Of a stretch of 64,000 nt of DNA, positions 40,100-49,811 are shown in pieces. Each line of letters begins with the position of its first letter. Position 1 is the first letter of the stretch. The position numbers and the translations under genes were made by a program. The stretch is taken from NCBI GenBank assembly GCA_036274595.1, contig DASUFL010000021.1:16909-80908 (forward strand), in the 5' to 3' direction. The stretch comes from WS-9 sp036274595. Its GTDB lineage: Bacteria > Eisenbacteria > RBG-16-71-46 > SZUA-252. The notes beneath the pieces are model-generated. The model had not been told where the DNA came from. It was given only the letters and a program-made list of their open reading frames with translations, and made no database searches.

Positions 40100-42952
40100 T
40101 CAAACGGCGGCCTCGGCCCGGGCGGCCCCCCGGCCGGCCGCTTCGAGCGCAGGGCGGAGCGCCTCTCCAGTGTAGCTCCCGGGAGCCCGCGCTACCGTCT
40201 CCGGCGTGCCTTCGGCCACGATCCGGCCGCCCGCCTCGCCCCCCTCGGGACCGAGGTCGAGGATCCAGTCGGCCCGCTTGATCACGTCCAGGTTGTGCTC
40301 GATCACCACGACCGTGTTCCCCCGCTCGACCAGACGGTCCAGCACGTCGAGGAGGAACCGCACGTCCTCGAAATGAAGTCCGGTCGTCGGCTCGTCGAGG
40401 ATGTAGAGCGTGCGCCCGGTCTCGACGCGCGAGAGCTCGGTCGCCAGCTTCACGCGCTGCGCCTCGCCGCCCGAGAGGGTCGTCGCCGACTGCCCGAGAT
40501 GGATGTAGCCGAGCCCCACGCCCGCGAGCGTCTCGAGCTTCCGGCGGATGGACGGGATGGGCCCGAGGAGCTCGAGCGCGTCGTCCACGGTCATCTCGAG
40601 CACGTCCGCGATCGACTTCCCCTTGTAGGTGACCTCGAGCGTCTCCCGGTTGTAGCGCTTCCCGCGGCAGACGTCGCAGACGACGTACACGTCGGGCAGG
40701 AAGTGCATCTCGATCTTCACGAGCCCGTCTCCCGCGCAGGCCTCGCACCGTCCGCCCTTCACGTTGAAGCTGAAGCGCCCCGGCTGGTAGCCGCGGACCT
40801 TGGCTTCGGGAACCTGCGCGAAGAGGTCGCGGATCAGCCCGAACACGCCGGTGTAGGTCGCGGGATTCGATCGCGGCGTCCGCCCGATCGGCGACTGGTC
40901 GATGTCGATCACCTTGTCGATCGCGTCGCTCCCCGTGATCCGCTCGTGCGCTCCCGGCGCCTCGAGCGCGCCGTGGAGCTTTCGCGCCAGCGCGCGGTGC
41001 AGGATGTCGTTCACGAGCGTGCTCTTCCCGGATCCCGACACGCCCGACACGCAGACGAGGGTCCCGAGCGGGAATCGCGCGCGGATGCTCTTGAGGTTGT
41101 TCTGCCGGGCCCCGACGACCTCGATCCAGGAGCCGTTCCCGGGACGGCGCATCTCGGGCACGCGGATCTCGCGCGCGCCGGAGAGATACTGCCCCGTGAG
41201 CGACTGCGGCGCCGCCTCGATCGCGGAGAGCGGGCCTTCGGCCACGAGATACCCGCCGCGCCGGCCCGCGCCCGGTCCCAGGTCCACGATGTGATCCGCC
41301 GCTTCCATCGTCTCCCGGTCGTGCTCGACGACGAGCACGGAGTTGCCCAGGTTCCGCAGCGTGAGGAGCGTGTCGAGGAGCTTCCGGTTGTCCCGCGGGT
41401 GAAGTCCGATGCTCGGCTCGTCGAGGATGTAGAGGACGCCCGTGAGCCGCGATCCGATCTGCGTGGCGAGCCTGATCCGCTGCGCCTCGCCCCCCGAGAG
41501 CGTCGACGCCGCGCGGTCCAGCGTGAGGTACCCGACGCCGACGTTGAGCAGGAACTCGAGGCGCGCCCGGAGCTCCTTCACGATCGGCCCCGCGATCGAC
41601 GCCTCGCGCGGTCCGAGCGTGAGCCGATCGAGCGCGGCGAGCGCGGCTTCCACGGAGCGGCCGACCCACGTCGCGATCGAGTCCCCGCCCACCTCGACCG
41701 CCAGCGATTCCGGCCGCAGGCGCGCGCCGCCGCAGGCGGGGCAGGGTGTTTTCGACATGCATCCTTCGATCTCGCGGCGGAGAGAGTCGGACTTGGTCTC
41801 CTTGAAGCGCCGGAGCATCTCGGGGATCACGCCCCGGAAGCGGCCCTGGTGCTTCCAGACCTTCCCGCTCCTCATCTTGAACTTGTAGTCGAGCTTCTCA
41901 TCCCCGAGCCCGTAGAGGATCGCCTTCTGCGCCGCGGCGGGCAGCTTCCCGAACGGCGTGTCGAACGAAACGTCGAGGTGCTTCGCGATCGCGGCGAGGA
42001 TTCCCTTGGTCCACGTTCCCTCGGGATCGCCCCAGAACGCGACCGCACCGTCGCGAAGGGACTTGGTCCGGTCGGGGACGACCTTGTCGGGATCGATCTC
42101 GAGCGTCGTGCCGAGCCCGTCGCAGCTCTTGCACGCGCCGTAGGGACTGTTGAACGAGAAGGACCGCGGCTGGAGCGGCTCGTAGGAGAGCCCGCAGGCG
42201 GGGCAGACCGCGCTCGCGGACAGGGTCTCCTCCTCGCCGCCCGCGCCAAGCACGAGCGCCATCCCGTCGGCGAGTCTGGTCGCGGTCTCGAGCGATTCGT
42301 GGAGGCGGCTCCGCCGCTCGAGATCGGCGACGAGCCGGTCGACCACGATCTCGATGGTGTGCTTCTTCTTCTTGTCGAGCGCGATCTCGTCCTCCAGCTC
42401 GACGAAGGCGCCGTCGATCCGGGCCCGGACGAATCCGAGCTTCCGCCACTGCGCCATCTCCTTCCGGTACTCGCCCTTCCGCCCCTGGATGACCGGGGCG
42501 AGGATCTGGAGCCTCTGCCCCTGCCGCGTCGCGAGGAGGTGGTCGACCATCTCCTGGACGGTCTGGCTCCGGATCGGCCGGCCGCAGTTCACGCAGTGCT
42601 GGACGCCGATGCGCGCGAAGAAGAGGCGGAGGTAGTCGTAGATCTCGGTGACGGTGGCGACGGTCGACCGGGGATTGCTCCCGGCCGTCCGCTGCTCGAT
42701 CGAGATGGCCGGCGAGAGCCCCTCGATCTGGTCCACGTCCGGCTTCTCCATCTGCCCCAGGAACTGGCGGGCGTAGGCGGAGAGGGACTCCACGTACCGC
42801 CTCTGCCCCTCCGCGTAGAGGGTGTCGAAGGCGAGGGAGGACTTGCCGGAGCCGGAGACGCCCGTCAGGACGACGAGGGCGTTCCGGGGGATGTCGAGGT
42901 TCAGGTTCTTGAGGTTGTGCTCGCGCGCGCCGCGAACGCGGATCTCGTCCAT
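40100..42952 (-). CDS. uvrA: Excinuclease ABC subunit A
   Basis: A 950-residue damage-recognition ATPase of nucleotide excision repair. It has two ABC modules: Walker A GVSGSGKSSLAFDTLYAEG near residue 33 and GVSGSGKSTLVNDI near 650. The two signatures are LSGGEAQRIRLA and LSGGEAQRVKLA, each followed by YILDEP. The zinc modules include CPACGLSYEPLQPRSFSFN, CPACGGARL and CEACAGDG/CDVCRGKRYN. The start is set at ATG 42952 (MDEIRVRGAREHNLKN) by family alignment. A TAAGAT box at 42964-42969 lies close upstream. Confidence 0.97.
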   Translation of the reverse strand: MDEIRVRGAREHNLKNLNLDIPRNALVVLTGVSGSGKSSLAFDTLYAEGQRRYVESLSAYARQFLGQMEKPDVDQIEGLSPAISIEQRTAGSNPRSTVATVTEIYDYLRLFFARIGVQHCVNCGRPIRSQTVQEMVDHLLATRQGQRLQILAPVIQGRKGEYRKEMAQWRKLGFVRARIDGAFVELEDEIALDKKKKHTIEIVVDRLVADLERRSRLHESLETATRLADGMALVLGAGGEEETLSASAVCPACGLSYEPLQPRSFSFNSPYGACKSCDGLGTTLEIDPDKVVPDRTKSLRDGAVAFWGDPEGTWTKGILAAIAKHLDVSFDTPFGKLPAAAQKAILYGLGDEKLDYKFKMRSGKVWKHQGRFRGVIPEMLRRFKETKSDSLRREIEGCMSKTPCPACGGARLRPESLAVEVGGDSIATWVGRSVEAALAALDRLTLGPREASIAGPIVKELRARLEFLLNVGVGYLTLDRAASTLSGGEAQRIRLATQIGSRLTGVLYILDEPSIGLHPRDNRKLLDTLLTLRNLGNSVLVVEHDRETMEAADHIVDLGPGAGRRGGYLVAEGPLSAIEAAPQSLTGQYLSGAREIRVPEMRRPGNGSWIEVVGARQNNLKSIRARFPLGTLVCVSGVSGSGKSTLVNDILHRALARKLHGALEAPGAHERITGSDAIDKVIDIDQSPIGRTPRSNPATYTGVFGLIRDLFAQVPEAKVRGYQPGRFSFNVKGGRCEACAGDGLVKIEMHFLPDVYVVCDVCRGKRYNRETLEVTYKGKSIADVLEMTVDDALELLGPIPSIRRKLETLAGVGLGYIHLGQSATTLSGGEAQRVKLATELSRVETGRTLYILDEPTTGLHFEDVRFLLDVLDRLVERGNTVVVIEHNLDVIKRADWILDLGPEGGEAGGRIVAEGTPETVARAPGSYTGEALRPALEAAGRGAARAEAAV

Positions 42953-43000
42953 GGGAGCCTCGAATCTTAGCACACGCGCGCGGCGGATCCGCCCCGCGGC

Positions 43001-44227
43001 TCACTCGTAGCGGAGCGAGTCCACGGGGTCGAGGCGGGCCGCCTTGAAGGCGGGATACATCCCGAAGAAGAGCCCGATCGCGGTCGCCGATCCGAACGCG
43101 AGGAGGATTCCCCAGATGGGCACGCCGAACGAGAAGTGGGCGAGGAGGTTGATCACCTTCCCCACGGCGAGTCCGGCCAGAACGCCGATGACTCCTCCGG
43201 CGCCCGTCAGGGTCATGGCCTCCACCAGGAACTGCCAGAGGATGTCCCGCTCGCGCGCGCCGAGCGCTTTCCGCACGCCGATCTCGCGCGTCCGCTCGGT
43301 CACGGAGACGAGCATGATGTTCATCACGCCGATCCCGCCCACCATGAGTCCGATCGAGGAGATCACCACCATCACGAGGTAAAAGGCGCCGGTGATCTGA
43401 CCGTAGAGGTCCACCAGCGACTTGTCGGTGAAGACGGCGAAGTTGTCCCCCTGGTCGTACCGCACATGGCGCTGCCGGCGGAGCACGTCGGAGATCTGCT
43501 CCCGCGCCACGTCGATCATCTCCGGGGAGACCGGCTTCGCGTTGAGAACCATCTTGAGGTTCGGCCCGAAGTCCTTCTCGAGCGTCGTGTGGGGGACGAG
43601 GACGATCTCGTCCATGCTCATCCCCAGGAAGTGCCCCCGCGGCTCCGCGACCCCCACCACCATGAAGGGCTGCGTGCCGATCGCGATCGTCTTTCCCACC
43701 GGATTCACGTGCGGGAACAGGGTCTCGACGTGGTCCACGCCCAGGATGCAGACGGCGGAGCGGTGCTCCACTTCCGCCTCGGTGAACGCCCGTCCGTTGT
43801 CCACCGCGTAATTGTTGGTCACCATGTAGTCGGGCGACGTTCCGATCACGATGGTCGGGCGGGTCTGGGTCTCGCCGCTCCGGAGGCGGAGCTCCGTGAA
43901 GTTGAGCGGCGCCACCGCGAGCACGGCGGGAGCGGTGCGACGGATCGCCTCCGCGTCCTCCGGCTTGAACCACTTCCGGCGCCTCAAGCTGTCGGGCATC
44001 TCCCCCACCCAGGCGCCGGGCGCGAAGGGGCGGATGTAGAGAACGTCGGTCCCGAGCGAGGCGAGCTGGGTCTTCATGCTCTGGTTCAGCCCCTCGATGA
44101 TCGAGATCATCGCCATGATCGCCGTGATCCCGATGATCACGCCGAGCACCGTGAGGAACGAGCGGAGCTTGTTCTCGCGGAGCGCCTGGAACGCGATCCC
44201 GACTCCCTCCCGGACGTCGATGGCCAT
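43001..44227 (-). CDS. MacB-like ABC transporter permease 1
   Basis: A 408-residue FtsX/MacB-type permease without its own ATPase domain. It begins with a cytoplasmic helix and TM1 (LRSFLTVLGVIIGITAIMAMIS), followed by a ~200-residue periplasmic MacB_PCD domain. Three C-terminal TMs follow: YLVMVVISSIGLMVGGIGVM, TLTGAGGVIGVLAGLAVG and WGILLAFGSATAIGLFFGMY. It retains the TERTREIGVRKALGAR coupling motif. Likely part of a tripartite export system with the ATPase, MacA-like adaptor and TolC-like channel encoded just upstream. ATG start three bases after permease 2, with AGGAG in the upstream gene's end. Confidence 0.9.
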   Translation of the reverse strand: MAIDVREGVGIAFQALRENKLRSFLTVLGVIIGITAIMAMISIIEGLNQSMKTQLASLGTDVLYIRPFAPGAWVGEMPDSLRRRKWFKPEDAEAIRRTAPAVLAVAPLNFTELRLRSGETQTRPTIVIGTSPDYMVTNNYAVDNGRAFTEAEVEHRSAVCILGVDHVETLFPHVNPVGKTIAIGTQPFMVVGVAEPRGHFLGMSMDEIVLVPHTTLEKDFGPNLKMVLNAKPVSPEMIDVAREQISDVLRRQRHVRYDQGDNFAVFTDKSLVDLYGQITGAFYLVMVVISSIGLMVGGIGVMNIMLVSVTERTREIGVRKALGARERDILWQFLVEAMTLTGAGGVIGVLAGLAVGKVINLLAHFSFGVPIWGILLAFGSATAIGLFFGMYPAFKAARLDPVDSLRYE

Positions 44228-44230
44228 CGG

Positions 44231-45484
44231 CTACTCCTGCCTGAGCGCGACGATCGGGTCGAGCCGGGCCGCCCGCGTGGCGGGATAGACGCCGAAGAAG
44301 AGCCCGACCGCGGACGCCACGGTGAGGCTGATCGCGACCGACCAGGGCTGGATCGTGGCCGGGAGCGGCGTGATCGTCCGGATCAGGAGCGCGATCGCCA
44401 CTCCCGCGAGGACCCCGAGCAGGCCGCCGAAGAACGCGAGCACGACGGCTTCGCTCAGGAACTGGGACACGAGGTCGGATCGCCTCGCCCCCACCGCCTT
44501 CCGGATGCCGATCTCGCGCGTCCGCTCGGTCACGGCGACGAGCATGATGTTCATGATCACGATCCCGCCCACCACCAGCGAGATCGCCACGAGGCCGATC
44601 GTGCCGGCGAAGATGCCGCCGGTCAGGGTCTGGTAGAGCGCCATGTACGTCTCGGCCGTCGAGAACGCGAAGTCGTCGGGGGCGCCGAGCGGGACGTGCC
44701 GCGCGGCGCGGAGCACCACGCGCGCCTCGTCTTCGAGGTGATCGAGGGTGACGCCGGCCGCGGCGCCGACGATGATCGTCAGGGACCGGTGGGCCCCGTA
44801 CATCTTCTCGAACTGCCCGAGCGGGATGACCACGAGATTGTCCTGGCTCTGGCCCAGCACGTTCCCGCGCGCGACGAGCGTGCCCACCACGAGGAGCTCG
44901 TAGCCCGACACCTTGATCGACTGCCCGATGGGGTCGATGCGCGGGAAGAGCGCCTCCGCCACCTCGGAGCCGATCACGCAGACGGGACGGCGCCTCTGGA
45001 AGTCCATGTCCTCGAGCTCGCGCCCCTGGTCGGTCTCGTACTTCCCCACCGCCGGGTAGCCCTCGGTGGTCCCGAGGATGCGGATGTTCTTGAGCTCCGT
45101 GCCGCGATAGCGGACCCCTTTGTTCGCCTCCGCCTGCGCCACGACGTGCGAGGCGAGCTGCATGCGGGAGGCGAGGACTTCGGCCTCGTACGACGTGAGG
45201 TCCCGGCGTTTGGCCGCCTCGCGGTACGCCTCGTCATCCGTGATGAGGCCGAACTTGTCGATGTAGACGACGTTCAGGCCCTGGTCGAGGATCCGCTCGG
45301 AGACGTACTTGTTCACGCCGTCGATGATGGAGACCACCGCGATCACGGACATGACGGCGACGACGTTGCCGATGACGGTGAGGACCGTCCGGAGCTTGTG
45401 GGCGCGGAGCGCCCGGACGGCGATCTTGAGATTCTCGGCCAGCGCGGCCCAGGCTTCGCGCCGGGGCCGCCCGATGGGGGTCAC
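44231..45484 (-). CDS. MacB-like ABC transporter permease 2
   Basis: 417 residues with the same layout as permease 1: N-terminal TM (LRTVLTVIGNVVAVMSVIAV), periplasmic MacB_PCD domain, TERTREIGIRKAVGARRSDL, and C-terminal TMs (VVLAFFGGLLGVLAGVAIA; AISLTVASAVGLFFGVYPAT). The two permeases are paralogues with near-identical DNA around the TERTREIG motif, so a heterodimer served by one ATPase is likely. GTG start overlaps the ATPase stop as GTGA. Confidence 0.9.
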   Translation of the reverse strand: MTPIGRPRREAWAALAENLKIAVRALRAHKLRTVLTVIGNVVAVMSVIAVVSIIDGVNKYVSERILDQGLNVVYIDKFGLITDDEAYREAAKRRDLTSYEAEVLASRMQLASHVVAQAEANKGVRYRGTELKNIRILGTTEGYPAVGKYETDQGRELEDMDFQRRRPVCVIGSEVAEALFPRIDPIGQSIKVSGYELLVVGTLVARGNVLGQSQDNLVVIPLGQFEKMYGAHRSLTIIVGAAAGVTLDHLEDEARVVLRAARHVPLGAPDDFAFSTAETYMALYQTLTGGIFAGTIGLVAISLVVGGIVIMNIMLVAVTERTREIGIRKAVGARRSDLVSQFLSEAVVLAFFGGLLGVLAGVAIALLIRTITPLPATIQPWSVAISLTVASAVGLFFGVYPATRAARLDPIVALRQE

Positions 45485-46200
45485 GCGACGGGCGTCGCGC
45501 CCGCTCTGGCCACGGGCCTGTCGCTCTCGATCTTCCCGTCCCGAAGCCGGATGATGCGGTGCGCGCGCGCGGCGACGTCCTCCTCGTGCGTGACCAGGAT
45601 GACCGTGTTCCCCTTGGCGTGGATCTCGTCCATCAGCCCGAGGATCTCGAGCCCCGTGCGCGAGTCGAGGTTTCCGGTGGGCTCGTCGGCGAGCAGGAGG
45701 GACGGGTTGTTCACGAGCGCGCGCGCGATCGCGACGCGCTGCCTCTGGCCGCCCGAGAGCTCGTTCGGCCGGTGGTGCGTGCGGTCTCCCAGACCGACCA
45801 TCGCGAGCATCGCCTTCGCGCGCTCGCGGCGCTCGGTCGCCGGCGCCCCCGAGTAGATGAGCGGCAGCTCCACGTTGTGGAGCGCGTCGGCGCGCGGAAG
45901 CAGGTTGAAGGTCTGGAAGACGAACCCGATCTCCTGGTTCCGGATCCGCGCGAGCTCGTCGTCGTCGCGCTCGCGAATCTCGGTTCCCCGGAGCTTGTAC
46001 GAGCCGCTCGTCGGCGTGTCGAGGCAGCCGACGATGTTCATGAGGGTCGACTTGCCCGACCCCGACGGGCCCATGATCGCCACGTACTCGCCCGCCAGGA
46101 TCCGCAGGCTGACGCCGTCCAGCGCGTTCACCTCGGTCGTGCCCATCTCGTACGTCTTTCGGACGTCGGCGATGTCGATCAGGACGCCGTTCGTGCTCAC
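45481..46200 (-). CDS. MacB/LolD-type ABC transporter ATPase
   Basis: A 239-residue nucleotide-binding subunit. Walker A MGPSGSGKSTLMN, Q-loop GFVFQTFNLLPRA, signature LSGGQRQRVAIARALVN, Walker B LLLADEPTGNLD and switch His in VTHEED are all intact. It would power the two adjacent permeases. GTG 46200 overlaps the adaptor gene stop (GTGA), and the stop overlaps permease 2. Confidence 0.95.
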   Translation of the reverse strand: MSTNGVLIDIADVRKTYEMGTTEVNALDGVSLRILAGEYVAIMGPSGSGKSTLMNIVGCLDTPTSGSYKLRGTEIRERDDDELARIRNQEIGFVFQTFNLLPRADALHNVELPLIYSGAPATERRERAKAMLAMVGLGDRTHHRPNELSGGQRQRVAIARALVNNPSLLLADEPTGNLDSRTGLEILGLMDEIHAKGNTVILVTHEEDVAARAHRIIRLRDGKIESDRPVARAGATPVA

Positions 46201-47495
46201 TGCGACTCCTTTCCCTTCGCCTTCTTCGGCTCTTCGATCTTCACGCGCTGGCCGGGCTTGAGCGAGCGCAGCGTTTTGTGGGGCCCGATCACGACTTTCT
46301 CCCCGGGCTTGATCTCGCCCAGCACCTCGAAATCGGTGTCGCTCGCGATCCCGGTCTTCACGCGGCGGAACTCCGCCTTGCCGTTCACGATCACGAAGAC
46401 GCCGCGGATCTCCTCCGGCTTCGGACGCTCGCCCGACGGCGTGGCCTTCTCCGCCGTCTCCGCCTGGGCCCCCCCGCGCTTCTTCTTGTTCTTGGTCTCG
46501 GGAGGCTTGAGGTCATCGGGCGTGCGGATCACGACCGACTGGATCGGGACCGCGAGCACGCTGTCCCGGCGGGCCGTGCGGATCTCGACGTCCGCGGTCA
46601 TGCCCGGACGCAGGATCGGCGGCGGGTTGTCGATCGTGACGTCGACCTTGAAATTGGTCTCCTGCTCCTGTGTGTCCGCTCCCGAGATCAGGGGCGAGTT
46701 GGCGATCTGCGTGACGTGTCCGACGAGGGACGTATCCGGGAGCGCGTCCACCTTGACGGTCGCCTCCTGCCCGATCCGGACCGTCGCGACGTCCGTCTCG
46801 TCGACGTCCGCCTCCACCTTCATCCGGCTCAGATCCGCCACCGTGAGGAGCACCGTCCCGGGATTGTTCATGGTGCCGATGACCGCGATCTCGCCCCGCT
46901 CGATCGTGAGCTGGGTCACGGTGCCGTCGATCGGCGAGATGAAGCGCGTCTTGCGCAGATTGTCGTGCGCCGCCTGGAGCGTCGATTGGAGGCGCCGCAC
47001 GTCCTCCCGCCCCGCCTCGACCCGCGCCTGATCCGCGCTCGCGGCCGTTCGCGCCTGATCCAGCTCCTCGGCGGAAACCAGGTTCTGGGCCGAGAGCGCC
47101 TCCTTGCGCTTCAGCACGGACTGCGACTGGGCCAGCGACGCTTCCGCGAGCCTGAGATTGGAGCGCGCCGCGGCGAGGGCCGCAGTGGCCTCACCCACCT
47201 GCGCTCGATACTGCGCGTCGTCGATCTGGAGCAGGAACTGCCCCTTTCGCACCGAATCCCCTTCGTGGATCGGCAGCGTTCGGACCTCGCCCGGCACGTT
47301 GGCGCTCAGCTTGACCTGCGTCTCCGGCTGGACGCGCCCCGGGGCGCGCACGGTCGCGGTGACCGTGCCCTTCCGAACGTCTCCCGCCTGCACGGCGATC
47401 TTGCCTCCCGCCGAGCGGTTCAAGTTCGCGAGGACGATCACGAGGAGGAGGACCACTCCCGCGGCGATCAGGATGATCCGGGTACGGCCCTTCAT
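46197..47495 (-). CDS. MacA-like periplasmic adaptor (membrane fusion protein)
   Basis: 432 residues. One N-terminal TM anchor (IILIAAGVVLLLVIVLANL) is followed by a barrel-sandwich domain (VRAPGRVQPETQVKLSANV, GDSVRKGQFLLQIDD). A coiled-coil hairpin at about 105-195 is rich in Ala, Glu and Gln. The second half of the lipoyl-like domain (FISPIDGTVTQLTIERGEI) and beta-barrel parts follow. A Lys-rich insertion (about 345-375, KNKKKRGGAQAET) is unusual. It bridges the ABC permeases and the TolC-like channel. It starts 28 bases after the outer-membrane protein gene. Confidence 0.92.
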   Translation of the reverse strand: MKGRTRIILIAAGVVLLLVIVLANLNRSAGGKIAVQAGDVRKGTVTATVRAPGRVQPETQVKLSANVPGEVRTLPIHEGDSVRKGQFLLQIDDAQYRAQVGEATAALAAARSNLRLAEASLAQSQSVLKRKEALSAQNLVSAEELDQARTAASADQARVEAGREDVRRLQSTLQAAHDNLRKTRFISPIDGTVTQLTIERGEIAVIGTMNNPGTVLLTVADLSRMKVEADVDETDVATVRIGQEATVKVDALPDTSLVGHVTQIANSPLISGADTQEQETNFKVDVTIDNPPPILRPGMTADVEIRTARRDSVLAVPIQSVVIRTPDDLKPPETKNKKKRGGAQAETAEKATPSGERPKPEEIRGVFVIVNGKAEFRRVKTGIASDTDFEVLGEIKPGEKVVIGPHKTLRSLKPGQRVKIEEPKKAKGKESQ

Positions 47496-47523
47496 GAATG
47501 GGTCTCCTGGGTTGTCATCGGCG

Positions 47524-49020
47524 CTAGTACCGCTTCTCGCCGGTGGCGAACTCGAGATTCGCCTCCGCGATGCGCGCGTCCGCCACGGCCTCGATGAGCC
47601 GCTCGCGCGCGTTGGCCAGGTTGACCTCGGCGGTCAGGAGGTCGAGGTACGTGCCCGCCCCCAGATCGTAGCGCCCTTTCGAGAACTTGTAGTCCTCCTC
47701 CGCGGAGACGAGCCCTTCGCGCTCCACGTCGATCCGCTGCACGGCTTCGCGCAGGTTGAGCCACGCCTCCTGCACCTGGGCCGCGACGTCCAGCTCGCGC
47801 TGGCGGCGCTGCGATTCCGCTTCGAGGAGCGTTCCCTTCGCGGAGCGGATGTCCCCCTCGGTCTGGAAGCCGGTAAAGATCGGAAGCGAGAGCCGCACCT
47901 GGCCCTGCCACTCGGTTGCGTAATGCTGCGTGTCCACGCTCGACGGAGCGCCTGGAATGGCCACGTCGATGTCCTCGATCGTCTGGTCCGTCTTGGCCCG
48001 GGAGACGCCGAACGACCCGGAAACGACCGGGAGCCGCTGGGTCTGCGCCCCGAAGACGCCCGAATGCGCGGCCCTCTCCACAGCCCGTGCGCTTTCCATG
48101 AGCGGGCGCGCGCTGACCGCTTCGCCGATCGCCTGCGCCGAGTCGGGCAGCACGACCTGGTCATTGAGCGCGGCATCGGGCACGATGCGCAGGGTCGGGT
48201 CCACCCCCACGATCTGGGCGAGCCGCGACGACTGGATGAGCACCTGGTTGTCCGCGCGGATGCGGTCCACCTGGGTGTTGGCGCGCCGTGCGCGGGCCTT
48301 GAGGAGATCTCCGCGCGCCACGGTGCCCACCTGGAGGAGCGCCTCCGAGCGCTTCTCCTCGTCCCGCGCGAGCTGTTCGGTTTGCGCCGCGACCTGGGCC
48401 AGACGGATGGCCTTGAGCAGGTTGAAGTACTGCTGCTTCACCAGGAAGACGACGTTGTTCCGGGTCTCCTGCTCGTCGTGCTCGGAACCCTTGCGGAGAT
48501 GGTCCAGCCGTTTCTTCGCGCCGATGGCCGGCCCGCTCAGGATGTTCGACGTCACATCGGCACGGATCGCCCCTGTCCTGATGTCGGTCGCGAGCCCTGT
48601 GGCGAACACGTTGCTGTCCGGCTTGGCTGGCGTCGGAGTGGGGATCGTCACGCCCACGAACGACGACGTCTTGTCGGGAATGAAGTAGTTGTACGAGGCC
48701 CCTGTCGTGAGCGACGGGATGATGCCGCTCCAGGCGGAGAGGGCCGCGCCGCTCGCCTGCTTGCGCCGTGCCTCGGCATTGCGGACGTCGGCGTTGTTGT
48801 GAAGGGCGGTCTGGATGGCCTGGGCCAGGCTCCACCGCTCCCCTGGAACGGTGATCGGGGCGACGAGCAGGCTTTCGACCGGAGTCGAGGGAGTGAAGCG
48901 CACCGTGTCGCCGACCGCCGGCGGCGGAGCGGCGGGCGGAGGCTGCGCGGCCGGGGTCGCGGGCCGTAGGAGCATGGCCGCGAGAACGAGCATCAGCGTC
49001 CAACTGTGCTTCCGATTCAT
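47524..49020 (-). CDS. TolC-family outer-membrane efflux protein
   Basis: 498 residues with a signal peptide (about 1-25) and a proline-rich segment. Two OEP repeats follow, with long alpha-helical hairpins: WSLAQAIQTALHNNADVRNAE, VQEAWLNLREAVQRIDVERE, and GRYDLGAGTYLDLLTAEVNLANARE. This is the trimeric outer-membrane channel layout. First gene of the MacAB-TolC-like unit, with GGAGAATGGG before its ATG. The region upstream has a TATGTATAG stretch that may be its -10 region. Confidence 0.9.
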   Translation of the reverse strand: MNRKHSWTLMLVLAAMLLRPATPAAQPPPAAPPPAVGDTVRFTPSTPVESLLVAPITVPGERWSLAQAIQTALHNNADVRNAEARRKQASGAALSAWSGIIPSLTTGASYNYFIPDKTSSFVGVTIPTPTPAKPDSNVFATGLATDIRTGAIRADVTSNILSGPAIGAKKRLDHLRKGSEHDEQETRNNVVFLVKQQYFNLLKAIRLAQVAAQTEQLARDEEKRSEALLQVGTVARGDLLKARARRANTQVDRIRADNQVLIQSSRLAQIVGVDPTLRIVPDAALNDQVVLPDSAQAIGEAVSARPLMESARAVERAAHSGVFGAQTQRLPVVSGSFGVSRAKTDQTIEDIDVAIPGAPSSVDTQHYATEWQGQVRLSLPIFTGFQTEGDIRSAKGTLLEAESQRRQRELDVAAQVQEAWLNLREAVQRIDVEREGLVSAEEDYKFSKGRYDLGAGTYLDLLTAEVNLANARERLIEAVADARIAEANLEFATGEKRY

Positions 49021-49114
49021 CCCATTCTCCTGGATGCGGTTCGAGACGGTGAGGGCGAGCCCTGGACCCTATACATACGCCGGCTGGAAGACGTTGGTTT
49101 CACGGTGGTTCTGG

Positions 49115-49810
49115 TCAGCGCAGAGCCGACAGTATGAGAGCGACGAGGAACATGGGGAGGACGGCCAGCAGCCCGAACGAAACCTTCTTCCGGGCATAGA
49201 CCGAAATCCCGAGCGCCACGATAGCCGTGCTCCAGAGGATGAAGGGATCGGTCGCCGCGTCCAGCATCCTCCCCAGGGGACCGAGGTCGTCCCCGAGCAG
49301 GTTTCCCAATCCCAGCCTGATGTCGAGCGTTCCCTTGCTGAACGCGATCCCGGTCCGGATCGCCTGATCCAGGAGACCGATGGCCGCGCCGTGCGCCTGG
49401 GCGGAGAGGTAGTGCCGGAAGGTGATCCCTCCCCCCATCATGAGGTTCCCCATGAAGAAGGCGACCCCGGATCCGAGGAGGATGATGAACGCCATCGTCA
49501 CGAGGCCACCGACACCGACGATCACAGGCGCAGCCGGTGATTCGAAGAAGGTCCGCATGTGTTCGATCTGCTCCGGGGACGCACCCTTCGCTTCGGCCTT
49601 GGCGAGCTGGTCGTTCGCGACCGCTCCGGACTGGAGAACGAGAATGGAAAACGCGACCTGCGCCACCACGACCAGAATGAGCGGCAGCCAGTACCGCGGA
49701 TGTTGCCTCATGGATTCGAACGTCTCGCGCGGCCGCACGAAGACACCGGCGACTGCTCCGAGCGGGGTCGGTTCCGGCAGTTCCGACGCGGTGGTCGCCA
49801 CCTCGGTCAT
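49115..49810 (-). CDS. YIP1-family membrane protein
   Basis: 231 residues. The N-terminal part (GAVAGVFVRPRETFESMRQ) is the typical Yip1 opening, with an FVRPRETF-type motif. About five transmembrane segments follow: YWLPLILVVVAQVAFSILVL; VIVGVGGLVTMAFIILLGSG; a GGGITFRHYLSAQAHGAAIG region; FILWSTAIVALGISVYA; and VLPMFLVALILSALR. Function in bacteria unknown. ATG has GGAGGAG seven bases upstream. It overlaps nothing but directly follows the small broken gene at 49812-50119. Confidence 0.85.
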   Translation of the reverse strand: MTEVATTASELPEPTPLGAVAGVFVRPRETFESMRQHPRYWLPLILVVVAQVAFSILVLQSGAVANDQLAKAEAKGASPEQIEHMRTFFESPAAPVIVGVGGLVTMAFIILLGSGVAFFMGNLMMGGGITFRHYLSAQAHGAAIGLLDQAIRTGIAFSKGTLDIRLGLGNLLGDDLGPLGRMLDAATDPFILWSTAIVALGISVYARKKVSFGLLAVLPMFLVALILSALR

Positions 49811-49811
49811 G

